A stretch of DNA of 64,000 nt, from NCBI GenBank assembly GCA_045612105.1, contig JAZKYL010000113.1, forward strand, positions 62,001 to 126,000, read 5' to 3'. The notes beneath the pieces are model-generated. The model saw only the letters and a program-made list of their open reading frames with translations, was not told the DNA's origin and did not search any database. The translations under genes were made by a program, and so were the position numbers. This DNA comes from SVTX01 sp045612105 (GTDB lineage: Bacteria > Bacillota > Clostridia > Oscillospirales > CAG-272). Shown here piece by piece: positions 51,119 through 59,629 of the stretch (position 1 is its first letter; every line of letters begins with the position of its first letter).

Positions 51119-52144
51119 GTGAGTATAAAAATCGGAAACATTACCCTCGAAAACGGACTTATGCTAGCACCGATGGCGGGCTTTACAGACTACTCCTTCA
51201 GGCGCATCTGCCGAGAGAGGGGAGCAGAATATACTGTCAGCGAGATGGTGTCGGCTAAAGCACTATGCTACGAGCAAATGTCAAAGAAAAATCCCCTGTC
51301 TCCTTCAAAGACCGCGCCGTTGGCGGCAGTCAGAAGCGAAGAGAATCCAATGGCAATACAGCTTTTCGGAAGCGAGCCCGAATTTGTTGCCGAGGCGGCG
51401 GCTATGATAGAGTCACGTGATTACAGATCTTGTGTGTCCGAGGCTTCGCCCATGGCGATTGACATAAATATGGGATGTCCTATGCACAAAATCGTCGGTA
51501 ACGGAGAGGGAAGCGCGCTTATGAAAAATCCCTCTCTTGCGGCAAAAATCGTTGAAGCGACTGCAAAAGCATTGAAGCATACCCCTGTGACCGTAAAAAT
51601 TCGTGCGGGATGGGATGATAACTCCAAAAACGCACCTGAGATGGCAAAAATGCTTGAAGCGGCGGGAGCATCGCTTGTCTGTGTCCACGCAAGGACAAGA
51701 GAGCAGATGTACAATCCGGGGATTGATATTGACATCATAAAGGCTGTCAAGAATTCTGTGAAAATTCCGGTTATCGGTAACGGAGATATATATACAGCGG
51801 ATGATGCCGTGAAAATGCTTGAAATCACCGGTTGCGACGGCTTGATGATTGGTCGCGGCTCTTTGGGCAATCCTTGGATATTTGAGGAAATCTCTGCAAA
51901 ACTCAATGGATTTGAGTATGAACAACCAACTCTCGGTGAGCGATTTGATACCTGTCTGCACCATATATCGCTTATAAGAGAACATAAGGGTGAATACACA
52001 GCGGCGGCAGAGATAAAAAAGCACGCAGCCCTTTATATCAAGGGTGTACGCAGTGCCGCTTCGGTCAGAGACAGAATTATGAAGACTACTTCCACAGAGG
52101 AGATTGAAAATATTATTAATGAGCTGAAGGAGGAGAATCTGTGA
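51119..52144 (+). CDS. dusB: tRNA-dihydrouridine synthase DusB
   Basis: This 341-residue FMN enzyme reduces uridines in the tRNA D-loop. LAPMAGFTDYSFRRICRERGAE near residue 17, IDINMGCPMHKIVGNGEGSALM near 115 with the catalytic Cys, VKIRAGWDD, VHARTREQMY and IGNGDIYTADDA with GLMIGRGSLGNPWIF near 235 (FMN phosphate site) are all present. The start is GTG with CGGAG seven bases upstream. Its stop overlaps the GTG start of the next gene by 4 nt. Confidence 0.95.
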   Translation: MSIKIGNITLENGLMLAPMAGFTDYSFRRICRERGAEYTVSEMVSAKALCYEQMSKKNPLSPSKTAPLAAVRSEENPMAIQLFGSEPEFVAEAAAMIESRDYRSCVSEASPMAIDINMGCPMHKIVGNGEGSALMKNPSLAAKIVEATAKALKHTPVTVKIRAGWDDNSKNAPEMAKMLEAAGASLVCVHARTREQMYNPGIDIDIIKAVKNSVKIPVIGNGDIYTADDAVKMLEITGCDGLMIGRGSLGNPWIFEEISAKLNGFEYEQPTLGERFDTCLHHISLIREHKGEYTAAAEIKKHAALYIKGVRSAASVRDRIMKTTSTEEIENIINELKEENL

Positions 52145-52764
52145 GCAAATACGTTAAAATTGTCAGCGATGACGCGAAATTTGCAAAGATGCTTTCACTT
52201 GAGCTTGCAGGTATTGGTATCAAGCCTTTGAATGATGCTAACAGTTTAAACGACTCTGATAGGCTTTTTATCGTTGCCGACCTCGACAACGTCTCCAACG
52301 AAGAGCTCAAAATATACGATAGCTCGGTGACAATAATCGGTTACTCAAAAAATGATATTAAGAATACCGAGGCTTGTTCATTGGTATTCAAAAGACCTTT
52401 TTTGATGTCTGACTTTCTCTCGGTATTTGGTGAGGGAAAGGCGATCAAGTTGTATAATTCAAAGTCTAAAAACTATGATAGTGTTAAAAAACCACCAATA
52501 CTCACGGTTGATGAAAGCAGCAGCTCTGCTTTATGGGGAGACTTGAGGATTTCGCTCAGCGAATATGAATATAAGGTCTTGTCTCTGCTTTGTGAGAACA
52601 GAGGAGAGGTAGTTGAAAGAGAGCGGATATACTCACTTCTCGGTGTTGAGGACGGCAATATGGGCGACGTTTATGTTTGCCACCTCAGAAGAAAAATCGA
52701 CAATAAGCTTGGTCTTAAGCTGATCTATACAATACGCGGCAAGGGTTATATGCTAAAAAACTAA
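52141..52764 (+). CDS. Winged-helix response-regulator-like protein with degenerate receiver
   Basis: This protein has 207 residues. Residues 1-105 look like a decayed receiver: an acidic pair at KIVSDDAKFAK, an Asp in IVADLDN, and VFKRPF in place of the conserved KPF loop, but spacing and hydrophobic pattern are loose. Residues about 125-205 are an OmpR/PhoB winged helix (ISLSEYEYKVLSLLCENRGEVVERERI and VCHLRRKIDNKLGLKLIYTIRGKGYML). It starts with GTG, overlapping the dusB stop by 4 nt, with AGGAGG upstream. No histidine kinase is adjacent, so it may act without phosphorylation. Confidence 0.8.
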   Translation: MSKYVKIVSDDAKFAKMLSLELAGIGIKPLNDANSLNDSDRLFIVADLDNVSNEELKIYDSSVTIIGYSKNDIKNTEACSLVFKRPFLMSDFLSVFGEGKAIKLYNSKSKNYDSVKKPPILTVDESSSSALWGDLRISLSEYEYKVLSLLCENRGEVVERERIYSLLGVEDGNMGDVYVCHLRRKIDNKLGLKLIYTIRGKGYMLKN

Positions 52765-52798
52765 TACCGCATTTTACAGCAAATATAAGGAGGTTATT

Positions 52799-54652
52799 AT
52801 GAACAAATTAACCTTTGACAGGGACAATTTTTATCTTGACGGAAAGCCCTTCCGTATGATCGCGGGAGATATTCATTATTTCCGAATCCATCAGAACGAT
52901 TGGGCAAAAAGACTTGACCTCGCAGTTGATTTCGGTTTGAATACAATACAGACCTACGTTCCTTGGAATGCTCACGAACCCAAGCCCGGAGTTTACAATT
53001 TCGATGGAATGCTTGACCTTGGAGTATATCTGAAGCTTTGCCACGAAAAGGGCCTAAAGATTTTGCTCCGTCCATCGCCCTACATCTGCTCCGAGTGGGA
53101 TCTTGGCGGTCTGCCCTCATGGTTGCTTAAAGACAGAGAGCTGATCCTTCGTTCTTCTGATCCCAAATATCTTGATGCAGTACAAAGATATTACGATCAT
53201 CTTATTCCCGAATTTTTGCCCTATCTTGCCACAAACGGCGGCCCTATTATCGCCGTTGCCATTGAAAACGAGTACGGAAGCTACGGCAATGACCACGATT
53301 ATATGAACGCGCTTGCCGATATGCTCCGCGCAGGCGGTGTAGACGTGCCCTTCTATACAACCGACGGTGACCGTAATTATATGCTTACATTTGGCAGACA
53401 AAGCAAGGCCGATTTCTTCGGTGTAAACTACCGCGCGGCGGTGGGTACCTCTGCTCACGCCGAAAAATGCGTGCGTGAAAACGGAGAAGATACCCCCTTT
53501 TTCGTCGGTGAATTCTGGGCGGGAAGAAGTATGCATTGGGGCGAGCCCTTCGGTCACCGTCCTCCCGCACAGACCTCGGACGGATTCAAGGAGGCTCTTG
53601 AGCTTGGCGGCCACGTCTGCTTCTATATGTTCTCAGGAGGCTCGAATTTCGGCTTTATGGGCGGTGGAAATATAGGAACGTCGTTCAGTCCCCGTCCCGA
53701 CACTCCGTCACGATATATTCCTCACACCACCTCCTACGACGTTGATGCGCTTATTAGCGAGGATGGCAGACCCACTGAAAAGTATTTTCTCTGCCGCGAT
53801 GTGCTTGACGAATATCTTGGAAGAGAAAAGAGACCTCATATCTCCCCCGAACATTCAACTCAAAGTGTTTCCGTTGAGTTGACAGAGTCGGCAGACCTCT
53901 TTGAAAACCTCGATAATATAAGCGAATATCAAGGCAAAACTCCGCTTCCGAGACCCATGGAGCACTACGGACAGAATTACGGTCTTATCCTTTATTCCAC
54001 CAAGCTGGATGCTTTCGAGGAAATACACATGAGAGTTCAGCCACATAAATACAAGGACAGAGCAAGCATTTACGTTGACGGCGAATGGTTTGCCACCTAT
54101 ATGCGCGACCGAGGATGTCGGGGCGGCAAGAAAGCATATATGGCAACCGACGGAGTTGCGGCACTTGCGCAAAAGGGCAACGAAAGAGAGATAGACGTTC
54201 TCGTCGAAAATACAGGAAGAATCAACTTTGGCAGATTCATGTGCGACGAAAGAAAGGGAATGGAGGGAGGTCTGCTTTACGGCGGAGTTCAGCTTTTTGG
54301 ATACGATACGAGAACAATCTCCCTTGAAGACCTTTCGCGCCTTGAATGGAAGGCAAATTCCCATGAAGACCACAAGCCCTGCTTCTTCAGAGGAGTATTT
54401 GATGCCAAGAGCGGAGTTGACAGTTACGTCAGCTTTGAGAATCTTGGTCACGGCTATATCTGGATAAACGGCTTCAACCTTGGCCGATACGATAGCGCAG
54501 GCCCTCAAATGACCCTTTATCTTCCCGGACATCTTCTCAAGGAGAGTGATAATGAGATCATCGTTCTTGATATTGATCCTATAGGAGACAGATCAAAAAT
54601 CGAATTTATCGACCACGAAATTCTCGAGGGTGAAGCAAAAGAATTATCATAA
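52799..54652 (+). CDS. GH35 beta-galactosidase
   Basis: This 617-residue protein has no signal peptide, so acts in the cytoplasm. The barrel opens DGKPFRMIAGDIHYFRI and QTYVPWNAHEPKPGVYNFDG. Glu158 in AIENEYG is the expected acid/base and Glu238 in FFVGEFWAG the nucleophile. FYMFSGGSNFGFMGG near 282 completes the active site. Two C-terminal jelly rolls follow (about 395-615), the last with GHGYIWINGFNLGRY. AAGGAGG lies before ATG. It starts 34 nt after the winged-helix gene and may be read from the dusB promoter. Substrate is a terminal beta-galactoside. Confidence 0.93.
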   Translation: MNKLTFDRDNFYLDGKPFRMIAGDIHYFRIHQNDWAKRLDLAVDFGLNTIQTYVPWNAHEPKPGVYNFDGMLDLGVYLKLCHEKGLKILLRPSPYICSEWDLGGLPSWLLKDRELILRSSDPKYLDAVQRYYDHLIPEFLPYLATNGGPIIAVAIENEYGSYGNDHDYMNALADMLRAGGVDVPFYTTDGDRNYMLTFGRQSKADFFGVNYRAAVGTSAHAEKCVRENGEDTPFFVGEFWAGRSMHWGEPFGHRPPAQTSDGFKEALELGGHVCFYMFSGGSNFGFMGGGNIGTSFSPRPDTPSRYIPHTTSYDVDALISEDGRPTEKYFLCRDVLDEYLGREKRPHISPEHSTQSVSVELTESADLFENLDNISEYQGKTPLPRPMEHYGQNYGLILYSTKLDAFEEIHMRVQPHKYKDRASIYVDGEWFATYMRDRGCRGGKKAYMATDGVAALAQKGNEREIDVLVENTGRINFGRFMCDERKGMEGGLLYGGVQLFGYDTRTISLEDLSRLEWKANSHEDHKPCFFRGVFDAKSGVDSYVSFENLGHGYIWINGFNLGRYDSAGPQMTLYLPGHLLKESDNEIIVLDIDPIGDRSKIEFIDHEILEGEAKELS

Positions 54653-54657
54653 AAAAT

Positions 54658-54690
54658 CACCGCAGACCTGAAAAGGTCTGGGGTGTTTTT
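54658..54690. terminator. GH35 gene terminator, probably shared
   Basis: A 12-position stem CACCGCAGACCT/AGGTCTGGGGTG with one mismatch and a GAAA tetraloop, then TTTTT. It lies between converging genes. Confidence 0.85.
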
Positions 54691-54692
54691 CA

Positions 54693-56558
54693 TTATAACA
54701 AAAGGTCAAAGTAATAAACAGGCAACGCGCTCCAGCCGTGGCAGAGGCTTCCGGCATCATTAAATGCGTGCCAGCCGTCAATAGTTTCCCAGAAGGTCGT
54801 AGCACCCTCTGAGAGCATGTAGCCGTATTTTTCTTCAATATCCTTTATAATGTAGTCCTTGTAGCCCTTATCAACGGAAAGCAGCGCGTCGTAGAAATAC
54901 GCGTTCATCGAAAGAGTTACGTCAATTAGTTGTGTCCTCTCTGAAATAAGCTTCTCGGCAATATCTATACCCCCAACACAAGCAAGAATTGCAAGGGAAT
55001 TACCAACGACAGAAAAGCGTCCGTCTTCACTACTTGTTTTAAAGAGCCCTCTTTCCTCATCGAACAAAACGCGCTTCATTCCCGTAGCCATTTTGTCAGT
55101 ATCAACCTCAATTCTACCGCCTATCTCCTTATACATTCTGAAAACGTAAAGGAACATAGCGTTAAGACACAAATCGTATTTTGGTCTGTCTTTAGGGATA
55201 AGACCGCTTGCGCCGTAGCCATCGTTGCCGGTACTCCATTCATAGAAATTCCATGCCGGAGCGGGAAAAGCAGGGATAAGTCCTTGCTCATCAACTTTTG
55301 AAGCAAAAGTTTCAACGATCGTCTCAACAGTTGGCATAACCTCGTCAAGTATGCTTCTGTCTCCGCTGAATCTGACGTATTCCGCCACCTGCTGAACAAA
55401 GGTCAGGCTGAAAAAGGGGATTGGCAGTTCTTTATCCGTTGGCGAAGTAATACGGAGAATGCCGTTATTCAAGGATTTTGCGAGAAGCATAATATTGTAT
55501 CTTGCGTATCTATATTCCTCAAAAGCAATATATCCGCAGAGCATCTGATTGCGGCTGTCAAGGGAATAAAGAGCCTGCTCTCGCCAAGGACAATCCTCAT
55601 AATGCTCGTGCATACAACAAATAAGCGTGTAGACAGATGCATCGTAAATTCTCTTATGAAGTTGATTTTCAAAAGTCTTTTCTTTGATATTCAAGGGATA
55701 AACCACAGGTCTGATTCCTATATATCCCACCTTTATCGGTTTTGTATACTCGATTTCAAGATAGCGTCCAGCGATCCTTCGCATACCGCCAAAGAATCGA
55801 TTATCACCGTCCTTTGCAACAAATCCCACTGAAAAATCACGCGGACCGATAATTCGCGGCACTTTGCCATTTTCGTCAAGATGCTCACCGAAAACTATCA
55901 GTAATTCTTGTTCGCCATCACTTTCAAACTCAAGATCAAGATGCCCCGCAGCCTCCTTACCCCAATCGATAAGCAAACGACTTCCGTTATCTTCGATCTT
56001 CGTGGGAACACGCTCCAACAATTCAAGGTTTTCAATGCCTCGGGGAACGATATTATGGGTCTTGTTCACCAACACCGAATATCTGTAAGGCTCTTCGTTT
56101 ATAACGGTATTGTCATATCGGTATGAGGGACCCAGCTGACCCGTAATATTCTTACAAAGACCGTTGGTGTATCCGATATTTTTTCTCGACAAAACATTTT
56201 TATCGCTTACCGCAATTTCATTTTTATCTTGTGACAATGAGAAGATAAGCCCCGGATCCGCCTTAACGTAAACAGAACTGATGATACCTATGTGCCAGAC
56301 CGTGATCTTCAGCTGATTTTTGCCAACGCGGCAATGCTTATCAAGCTCAAAAGAATCGTAACACTTTTGAAAGGGGTAGTCGGCGCAAGCACCGAGAGCG
56401 CAGAGTTCTCCGTTAAGATATGCCTCAAAATTGCCATCAACAGAAATATTAAGCTTTACGTTCTTGATACTTTCAAGGTCAAAATCCACGATAAAATCAG
56501 CATATTCGTCTTCGTTATTTTCATTATTGATCCATATCCACTTACTGTTTTCAAACAT
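54693..56558 (-). CDS. GH78-like alpha-L-rhamnosidase-family protein
   Basis: This 621-residue protein has no signal peptide. N-terminal beta-sandwich domains (FENSKWIWINN, then SVDGNFEAYLNGE) precede an (alpha/alpha)6 barrel from about residue 310. HEHYEDCPWREQALYSLDSRNQ near 340 matches the catalytic D-C-P-W-R-E/D region of GH78. FPAPAWNFYEWSTG near 465 and ATTFWETIDG near 595 fit the sugar-binding Trp/Glu positions. GGAG sits six bases before the second ATG (56558); the earlier ATG at 56570 overlaps that site. It is 45 nt after murE on the same strand. The exact substrate is unproven. Confidence 0.78.
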   Translation of the reverse strand: MFENSKWIWINNENNEDEYADFIVDFDLESIKNVKLNISVDGNFEAYLNGELCALGACADYPFQKCYDSFELDKHCRVGKNQLKITVWHIGIISSVYVKADPGLIFSLSQDKNEIAVSDKNVLSRKNIGYTNGLCKNITGQLGPSYRYDNTVINEEPYRYSVLVNKTHNIVPRGIENLELLERVPTKIEDNGSRLLIDWGKEAAGHLDLEFESDGEQELLIVFGEHLDENGKVPRIIGPRDFSVGFVAKDGDNRFFGGMRRIAGRYLEIEYTKPIKVGYIGIRPVVYPLNIKEKTFENQLHKRIYDASVYTLICCMHEHYEDCPWREQALYSLDSRNQMLCGYIAFEEYRYARYNIMLLAKSLNNGILRITSPTDKELPIPFFSLTFVQQVAEYVRFSGDRSILDEVMPTVETIVETFASKVDEQGLIPAFPAPAWNFYEWSTGNDGYGASGLIPKDRPKYDLCLNAMFLYVFRMYKEIGGRIEVDTDKMATGMKRVLFDEERGLFKTSSEDGRFSVVGNSLAILACVGGIDIAEKLISERTQLIDVTLSMNAYFYDALLSVDKGYKDYIIKDIEEKYGYMLSEGATTFWETIDGWHAFNDAGSLCHGWSALPVYYFDLLL

Positions 56559-56603
56559 AATAATCTCCATTTCAAACGGGAATTCCTACATGCCGTTATA
56601 TTT

Positions 56604-58127
56604 TCAATAAACAAGATTTAACTGGTCGAGTTTTTTTAGTATTTTTTTCTCGGAAAAGGGGACTCTTTCGCCCATTATCAGTTGATAATTTTCGTGCCCC
56701 TTACCGGCAAGGAGAACGAAGTCACCGTCCTCTGCGATCTCATATGCCTTGGATATGGCGTCCTTTCGGTCGGGAATAAGATAAATCGGCTTTTCTGTGT
56801 CCTTGATATGCGAATGAATGTCGCTGATAACGTCCATTGGGTCTTCGTTGTCGGGGTTGTCCGACGTAATTATTATAACGTCGGCTCCTGCTTCGGCAGC
56901 TTTGCCAAGCTCCTCGCGTCTGCCAAAGGTTCTGCCGCCAACACTTCCGAACAGGACGATTATTCTTTTAGGCTCATACTCACGCAGAGACCTCAAAACA
57001 GCCGAAAGACTTGCGCCGTTATGTGCGTAGTCGATGACAAAAAGGGAATTGGGGCGAGTTTCAAGCATGACGGTTTCAAATCTGCCCGAAATAGATAGCT
57101 TTGACAGCTCGTCAACAACATCTTCAAGCTTTAATCCCATAAGAGAGCAGATAGCCAAAGTCAAAAGTCCGTTTTCGATACTGTAAAGTCCCGGAATCGG
57201 AATAAACGAAGAAATTCCGTGCTCGTCCACTGTGATCGGCGAATTGATTCCCGAGAAAAGCTCGAAGGACACACCCGGACGCACTCCGTTTTTGATCTTA
57301 ATAGCCTTTTTTGCGAAAAGATCGCAATTTTCGTCGCCCATAGCCGAAGTAGTGACGATACGCTCGCAGTTTGCGCCTTCTATCATAAATCTACTTTCGG
57401 GGCTATCGGAATTTATAACGATATTTTTAGCGTTATAATCGGTAAAGAGCTTTTTTTTGCAATTTTTATAATGCTCCATATCGGGATGCTCAACACCGCC
57501 GATATGATCCTCGTATAGATTGGTAAAGGCGCATATTTCAAAATTTAACCCATAGGTTCGTTTTTGCCACAGAGCCTGGGAAGAGACCTCAATGACTACG
57601 TCGGTTATGCCGTTTTGCTTCATTTCGAGAAGTGCTTTCTGCATTTCAAGACAGTCGGGGGTCGTATTTGCCGTTTGTAGCCTTTTTTCGTTATAATATA
57701 TGCCGTTTGTGCCTATGTATCCGATATTTATTCCGCTTGCCTTTGCGATCTCATAGACAGAGAGAGCTACGGTAGTCTTGCCTTTTGTGCCGGTTATTCC
57801 TATGAGACGCATATCTTGGGCTGGATTTCCGTAGAAGATCACCGAAAGCTTGCGCAACTCCTCGGAGGAGTCGGCAACTGTAATTACGGTCGCATCCTCG
57901 GGGAGATCAACGTCACGCTCGACCACGAAAAAACGCGCTCCGTTATTATAAGCCTGACGGGCGAATCTGTGTCCGTCGCTTATGGCACCTTTTCTGCAGA
58001 AGAAAAGGCAGGTTGGGTCGGCTATTCGGGAATCCTGGCACAAAGAAAGGATCGTTCGTCCCAAAACGTTTTTCGGTCTTTTGACAGAGACAATATTCAT
58101 ATTTGAAAGTAAATCATTTAAAATCAT
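56604..58127 (-). CDS. murE: MurE-type UDP-MurNAc-tripeptide synthetase with atypical DNPD motif
   Basis: This 507-residue Mur ligase has three domains: UDP binding (1-105), ATPase with GITGTKGKTTV near 110 and TTPDCLEMQ near 154, and the C-terminal domain with VIDYAHNGASL. The specificity motif near residue 417 reads SDNPDNEDP. meso-diaminopimelate enzymes have DNPR, with the Arg contacting the second carboxylate, so this enzyme may add another amino acid or be a paralogue. The central NLYEDHIGG also departs from the usual NLTRDHLDYH. It overlaps the upstream small gene by 14 nt; AAAGGAAAAG precedes ATG. Confidence 0.88.
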   Translation of the reverse strand: MILNDLLSNMNIVSVKRPKNVLGRTILSLCQDSRIADPTCLFFCRKGAISDGHRFARQAYNNGARFFVVERDVDLPEDATVITVADSSEELRKLSVIFYGNPAQDMRLIGITGTKGKTTVALSVYEIAKASGINIGYIGTNGIYYNEKRLQTANTTPDCLEMQKALLEMKQNGITDVVIEVSSQALWQKRTYGLNFEICAFTNLYEDHIGGVEHPDMEHYKNCKKKLFTDYNAKNIVINSDSPESRFMIEGANCERIVTTSAMGDENCDLFAKKAIKIKNGVRPGVSFELFSGINSPITVDEHGISSFIPIPGLYSIENGLLTLAICSLMGLKLEDVVDELSKLSISGRFETVMLETRPNSLFVIDYAHNGASLSAVLRSLREYEPKRIIVLFGSVGGRTFGRREELGKAAEAGADVIIITSDNPDNEDPMDVISDIHSHIKDTEKPIYLIPDRKDAISKAYEIAEDGDFVLLAGKGHENYQLIMGERVPFSEKKILKKLDQLNLVY

Positions 58128-58485
58128 TTTTCTTTTCCTTTATAAGTGCGTTCGCGTCAGAGCAGGAAATGATCATAAAGCGGCTTTCCAGCTCTTCAAG
58201 ATTTGATGAAATAAAATTCTGCATATTATCACTGTAGATAATAACGGGAAATCTGTACTCTTCGAGATCCTTTGAAAAATCCAAAAGACTTAAAAGCAGC
58301 AAGTCGTTACGCATAGGTGTTACACGGTGACAAATAAAGCTGAATTTTTGTAAAAAGCCAAAGTTTTCAGCAAATATATGAGCTTTTGCGCTATTTAGTT
58401 TTCTAAGCTGTTTTGCGGTTTCAATAGAAGAACTGTCATTCCCAAGAAATACGGGAACGAGATATTCATGATCATACCAATTCAT
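58114..58485 (-). CDS. Small preATP-grasp-like protein upstream of murE
   Basis: In this 123-residue protein, LVPVFLGNDSSSIETAKQL near residue 9 and, later, FPVIIYSDNMQNFISSNLEELESRFMII follow the pattern of the N-terminal Rossmann-like domain of ATP-grasp carboxylate-amine ligases such as D-aspartate ligase (LGSD, then LIPxGD, then NxxxLE). The ATP-grasp domain itself is absent. The frame extends upstream to 58581, but GGTGG before the ATG at 58485 and the promoter position favour the short form. Its overlap with murE makes a shared pathway likely. The family call is tentative. Confidence 0.6.
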   Translation of the reverse strand: MNWYDHEYLVPVFLGNDSSSIETAKQLRKLNSAKAHIFAENFGFLQKFSFICHRVTPMRNDLLLLSLLDFSKDLEEYRFPVIIYSDNMQNFISSNLEELESRFMIISCSDANALIKEKKNDFK

Positions 58486-58513
58486 AATCCACCAAAATTT
58501 AGTAATATATTTA

Positions 58514-58542
58514 ATTATATCATAACGTGGGCGATTTGTCAT
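58514..58542 (-). promoter_or_regulatory. SigA-type promoter of the small gene-murE-GH78 operon
   Basis: ATGACA-N17-TATAAT on the minus strand, 29 nt before the small gene start. Confidence 0.72.
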
Positions 58543-58581
58543 ATAAAAACAAAAAAATTTACACTTGTTCCAAAATTTCAC

Positions 58582-58610
58582 TTGTAAAACGGCGAGCTAC
58601 GTAGTATAAT
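58582..58610 (+). promoter_or_regulatory. SigA-type promoter of the GNAT gene
   Basis: TTGTAA-N17-TATAAT, 30 nt before the start codon. Confidence 0.75.
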
Positions 58611-58639
58611 GTGAGTAATGAAGATGATGTGAGGCAACT

Positions 58640-59218
58640 ATGAAGAAAGAATCTATTTACAGAATATTTTCAAATATGCCGCAGCTTGAAACCGAAAGAT
58701 TTTTCTTACGCAAGCTGACATTGGATGATACCGACGATATGTATGAGTATTCAAAAAACAGCGAAGTTACGAAGTATCTGACTTGGTCACCACACCCCGA
58801 CAAGGCTTATACCTTTGATTATCTTTCATATTTACAAAACCGATACAGGACGGGAGATTTTTACGATTGGGCTATCATCTGTAAGGATTCAGGCAAAATG
58901 ATCGGCACCTGTGGTTTCACAAGGTTTCATTTTGCTCATAATGGTGCGGAGATCGGTTACGTAATTAATCCCGATTACAGCGGAAAGGGAATTGCCACCG
59001 AGGTTGTCGGAAGAGTTATCAGATACGGCTTCGAAAAGCTTGCACTTGAGCGAATTGAATGCAGATTTATGGTCGAAAACGAAGCATCTCGCCGTGTGAT
59101 GGAGAAAAACGGTATGATTTTCGAGGGTGTCAGCAGAAAGGGAATGTTGATCAAGGGCTCTTACCGTGATATTGGAACCTGCGCGATCATTCGTGAAGAT
59201 TTTTTTGAAAAAATCTGA
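58640..59218 (+). CDS. GNAT-family N-acetyltransferase, RimJ/RimL-like
   Basis: In this 192-residue protein, LETERFFLRKLTLDDTDDMYEYSKNSEV is the usual start of the Acetyltransf_3 group, GAEIGYVINPDYSGKGIATEVV near 112 is the acetyl-CoA pyrophosphate loop, and ALERIECRFMVENEASRRVMEKNGMIFEG is the conserved end. Such enzymes acetylate ribosomal protein N-termini, amines or drugs; the substrate here is unknown. GAGG lies before ATG. Confidence 0.9.
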   Translation: MKKESIYRIFSNMPQLETERFFLRKLTLDDTDDMYEYSKNSEVTKYLTWSPHPDKAYTFDYLSYLQNRYRTGDFYDWAIICKDSGKMIGTCGFTRFHFAHNGAEIGYVINPDYSGKGIATEVVGRVIRYGFEKLALERIECRFMVENEASRRVMEKNGMIFEGVSRKGMLIKGSYRDIGTCAIIREDFFEKI

Positions 59219-59226
59219 TTTAGGAC

Positions 59227-59255
59227 TTGAAAAAAGGGAAAAAGTGTGCTATAAT
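59227..59255 (+). promoter_or_regulatory. SigA promoter of tRNA-Arg
   Basis: TTGAAA-N17-TATAAT, 34 nt before the tRNA. Confidence 0.85.
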
Positions 59256-59289
59256 GTCACTTGTGCTTCAGCACTTAACTTAATAGCAC

Positions 59290-59364
59290 GCCTCCATAGT
59301 TAAATGGATATAATAAGCCCCTCCTAAGGGTTAGTTATGGGTTCGATTCCCGTTGGGGGTGCCA
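59290..59364 (+). tRNA. tRNA-Arg (anticodon CCT)
   Basis: This 75-nt tRNA includes an encoded CCA. The acceptor GCCTCCA pairs with TGGGGGT using two wobbles; the D-stem is GTTA/TAAT; the anticodon stem AGCCC/GGGTT holds loop CTCCTAA with anticodon CCT at 59325-59327; the T-stem ATGGG/CCCGT holds TTCGATT. It reads the rare AGG codon. A variable region with a tRNA-like sequence and an AT-rich gene follows. Confidence 0.92.
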
Positions 59365-59464
59365 TTGCGTGACCATAGTATTGTTGGCATTATGCGTTGG
59401 TGCATCCACTGATGTAGTTGCTCTTTATATTTCTTTGTTAGAATTTATGGAGGTAAAAAAAGTG

Positions 59465-59503
59465 ATGCAGAATAATAACGACTTTTGGTTAGGCGGTGCG
59501 TGA
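59465..59503 (+). CDS. Possible 12-residue micro-ORF (truncated gene start)
   Basis: GGAGG at 59449-59453 is followed by GTGATG and codons for MQNNNDFWLGGA, then TGA. The ORF ends where the GC-rich tRNA-like sequence begins. It may be the stump of a gene cut by an insertion or a genuine micro-ORF. Confidence 0.25.
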   Translation: MQNNNDFWLGGA

Positions 59504-59507
59504 CGTG

Positions 59508-59598
59508 GGGGTGAAAGGTCACGGGATGTACCAATTAATTATATTAAACAACTATGACACGCAGCACCAAAGGGGTTCGATTCCCCCCCGCCCCACCA
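59508..59598 (+). ncRNA. tRNA-like RNA ending in CCA, degenerate or unusual
   Basis: The 3' part is clearly tRNA-like: GGGG-TTCGATT-CCCC as T-arm (from 59572), acceptor strand CCGCCCC, discriminator A and CCA. The 5' part GGGGTGA pairs with 6 of 7 acceptor bases. GGTC-ACGGGATG-TACC gives a D-arm with three of four pairs and the conserved GG. The middle lacks a normal 5-bp/7-nt anticodon arm; instead TTAAT-TAT-ATTAA forms a short hairpin, followed by about 20 extra bases. An intrinsic terminator follows one base after the CCA, so it is probably transcribed. It could be a pseudo-tRNA, an atypical tRNA or an integration scar. Confidence 0.4.
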
Positions 59599-59599
59599 G

Positions 59600-59629
59600 A
59601 GCAACCATCATTTTTGACGGTTGCTTTTT
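59600..59629 (+). terminator. Terminator after the tRNA-like RNA
   Basis: AGCAACC/GGTTGCT with an inner TCA/TGA helix and TTTT loop, then TTTT. It would end the transcript that starts at the tRNA-Arg promoter. Confidence 0.85.

Noticed and set aside
59290..59598. Possible tmRNA
   Set aside because: The 3' end is tmRNA-like, but there is no room for the tag frame and pseudoknots, no ALAA-type tag, and a normal tRNA-Arg lies in between.
59508..59598. tRNA-Sec (selC)
   Set aside because: Length is similar, but no TCA anticodon lies in a plausible loop and the long variable arm does not pair.
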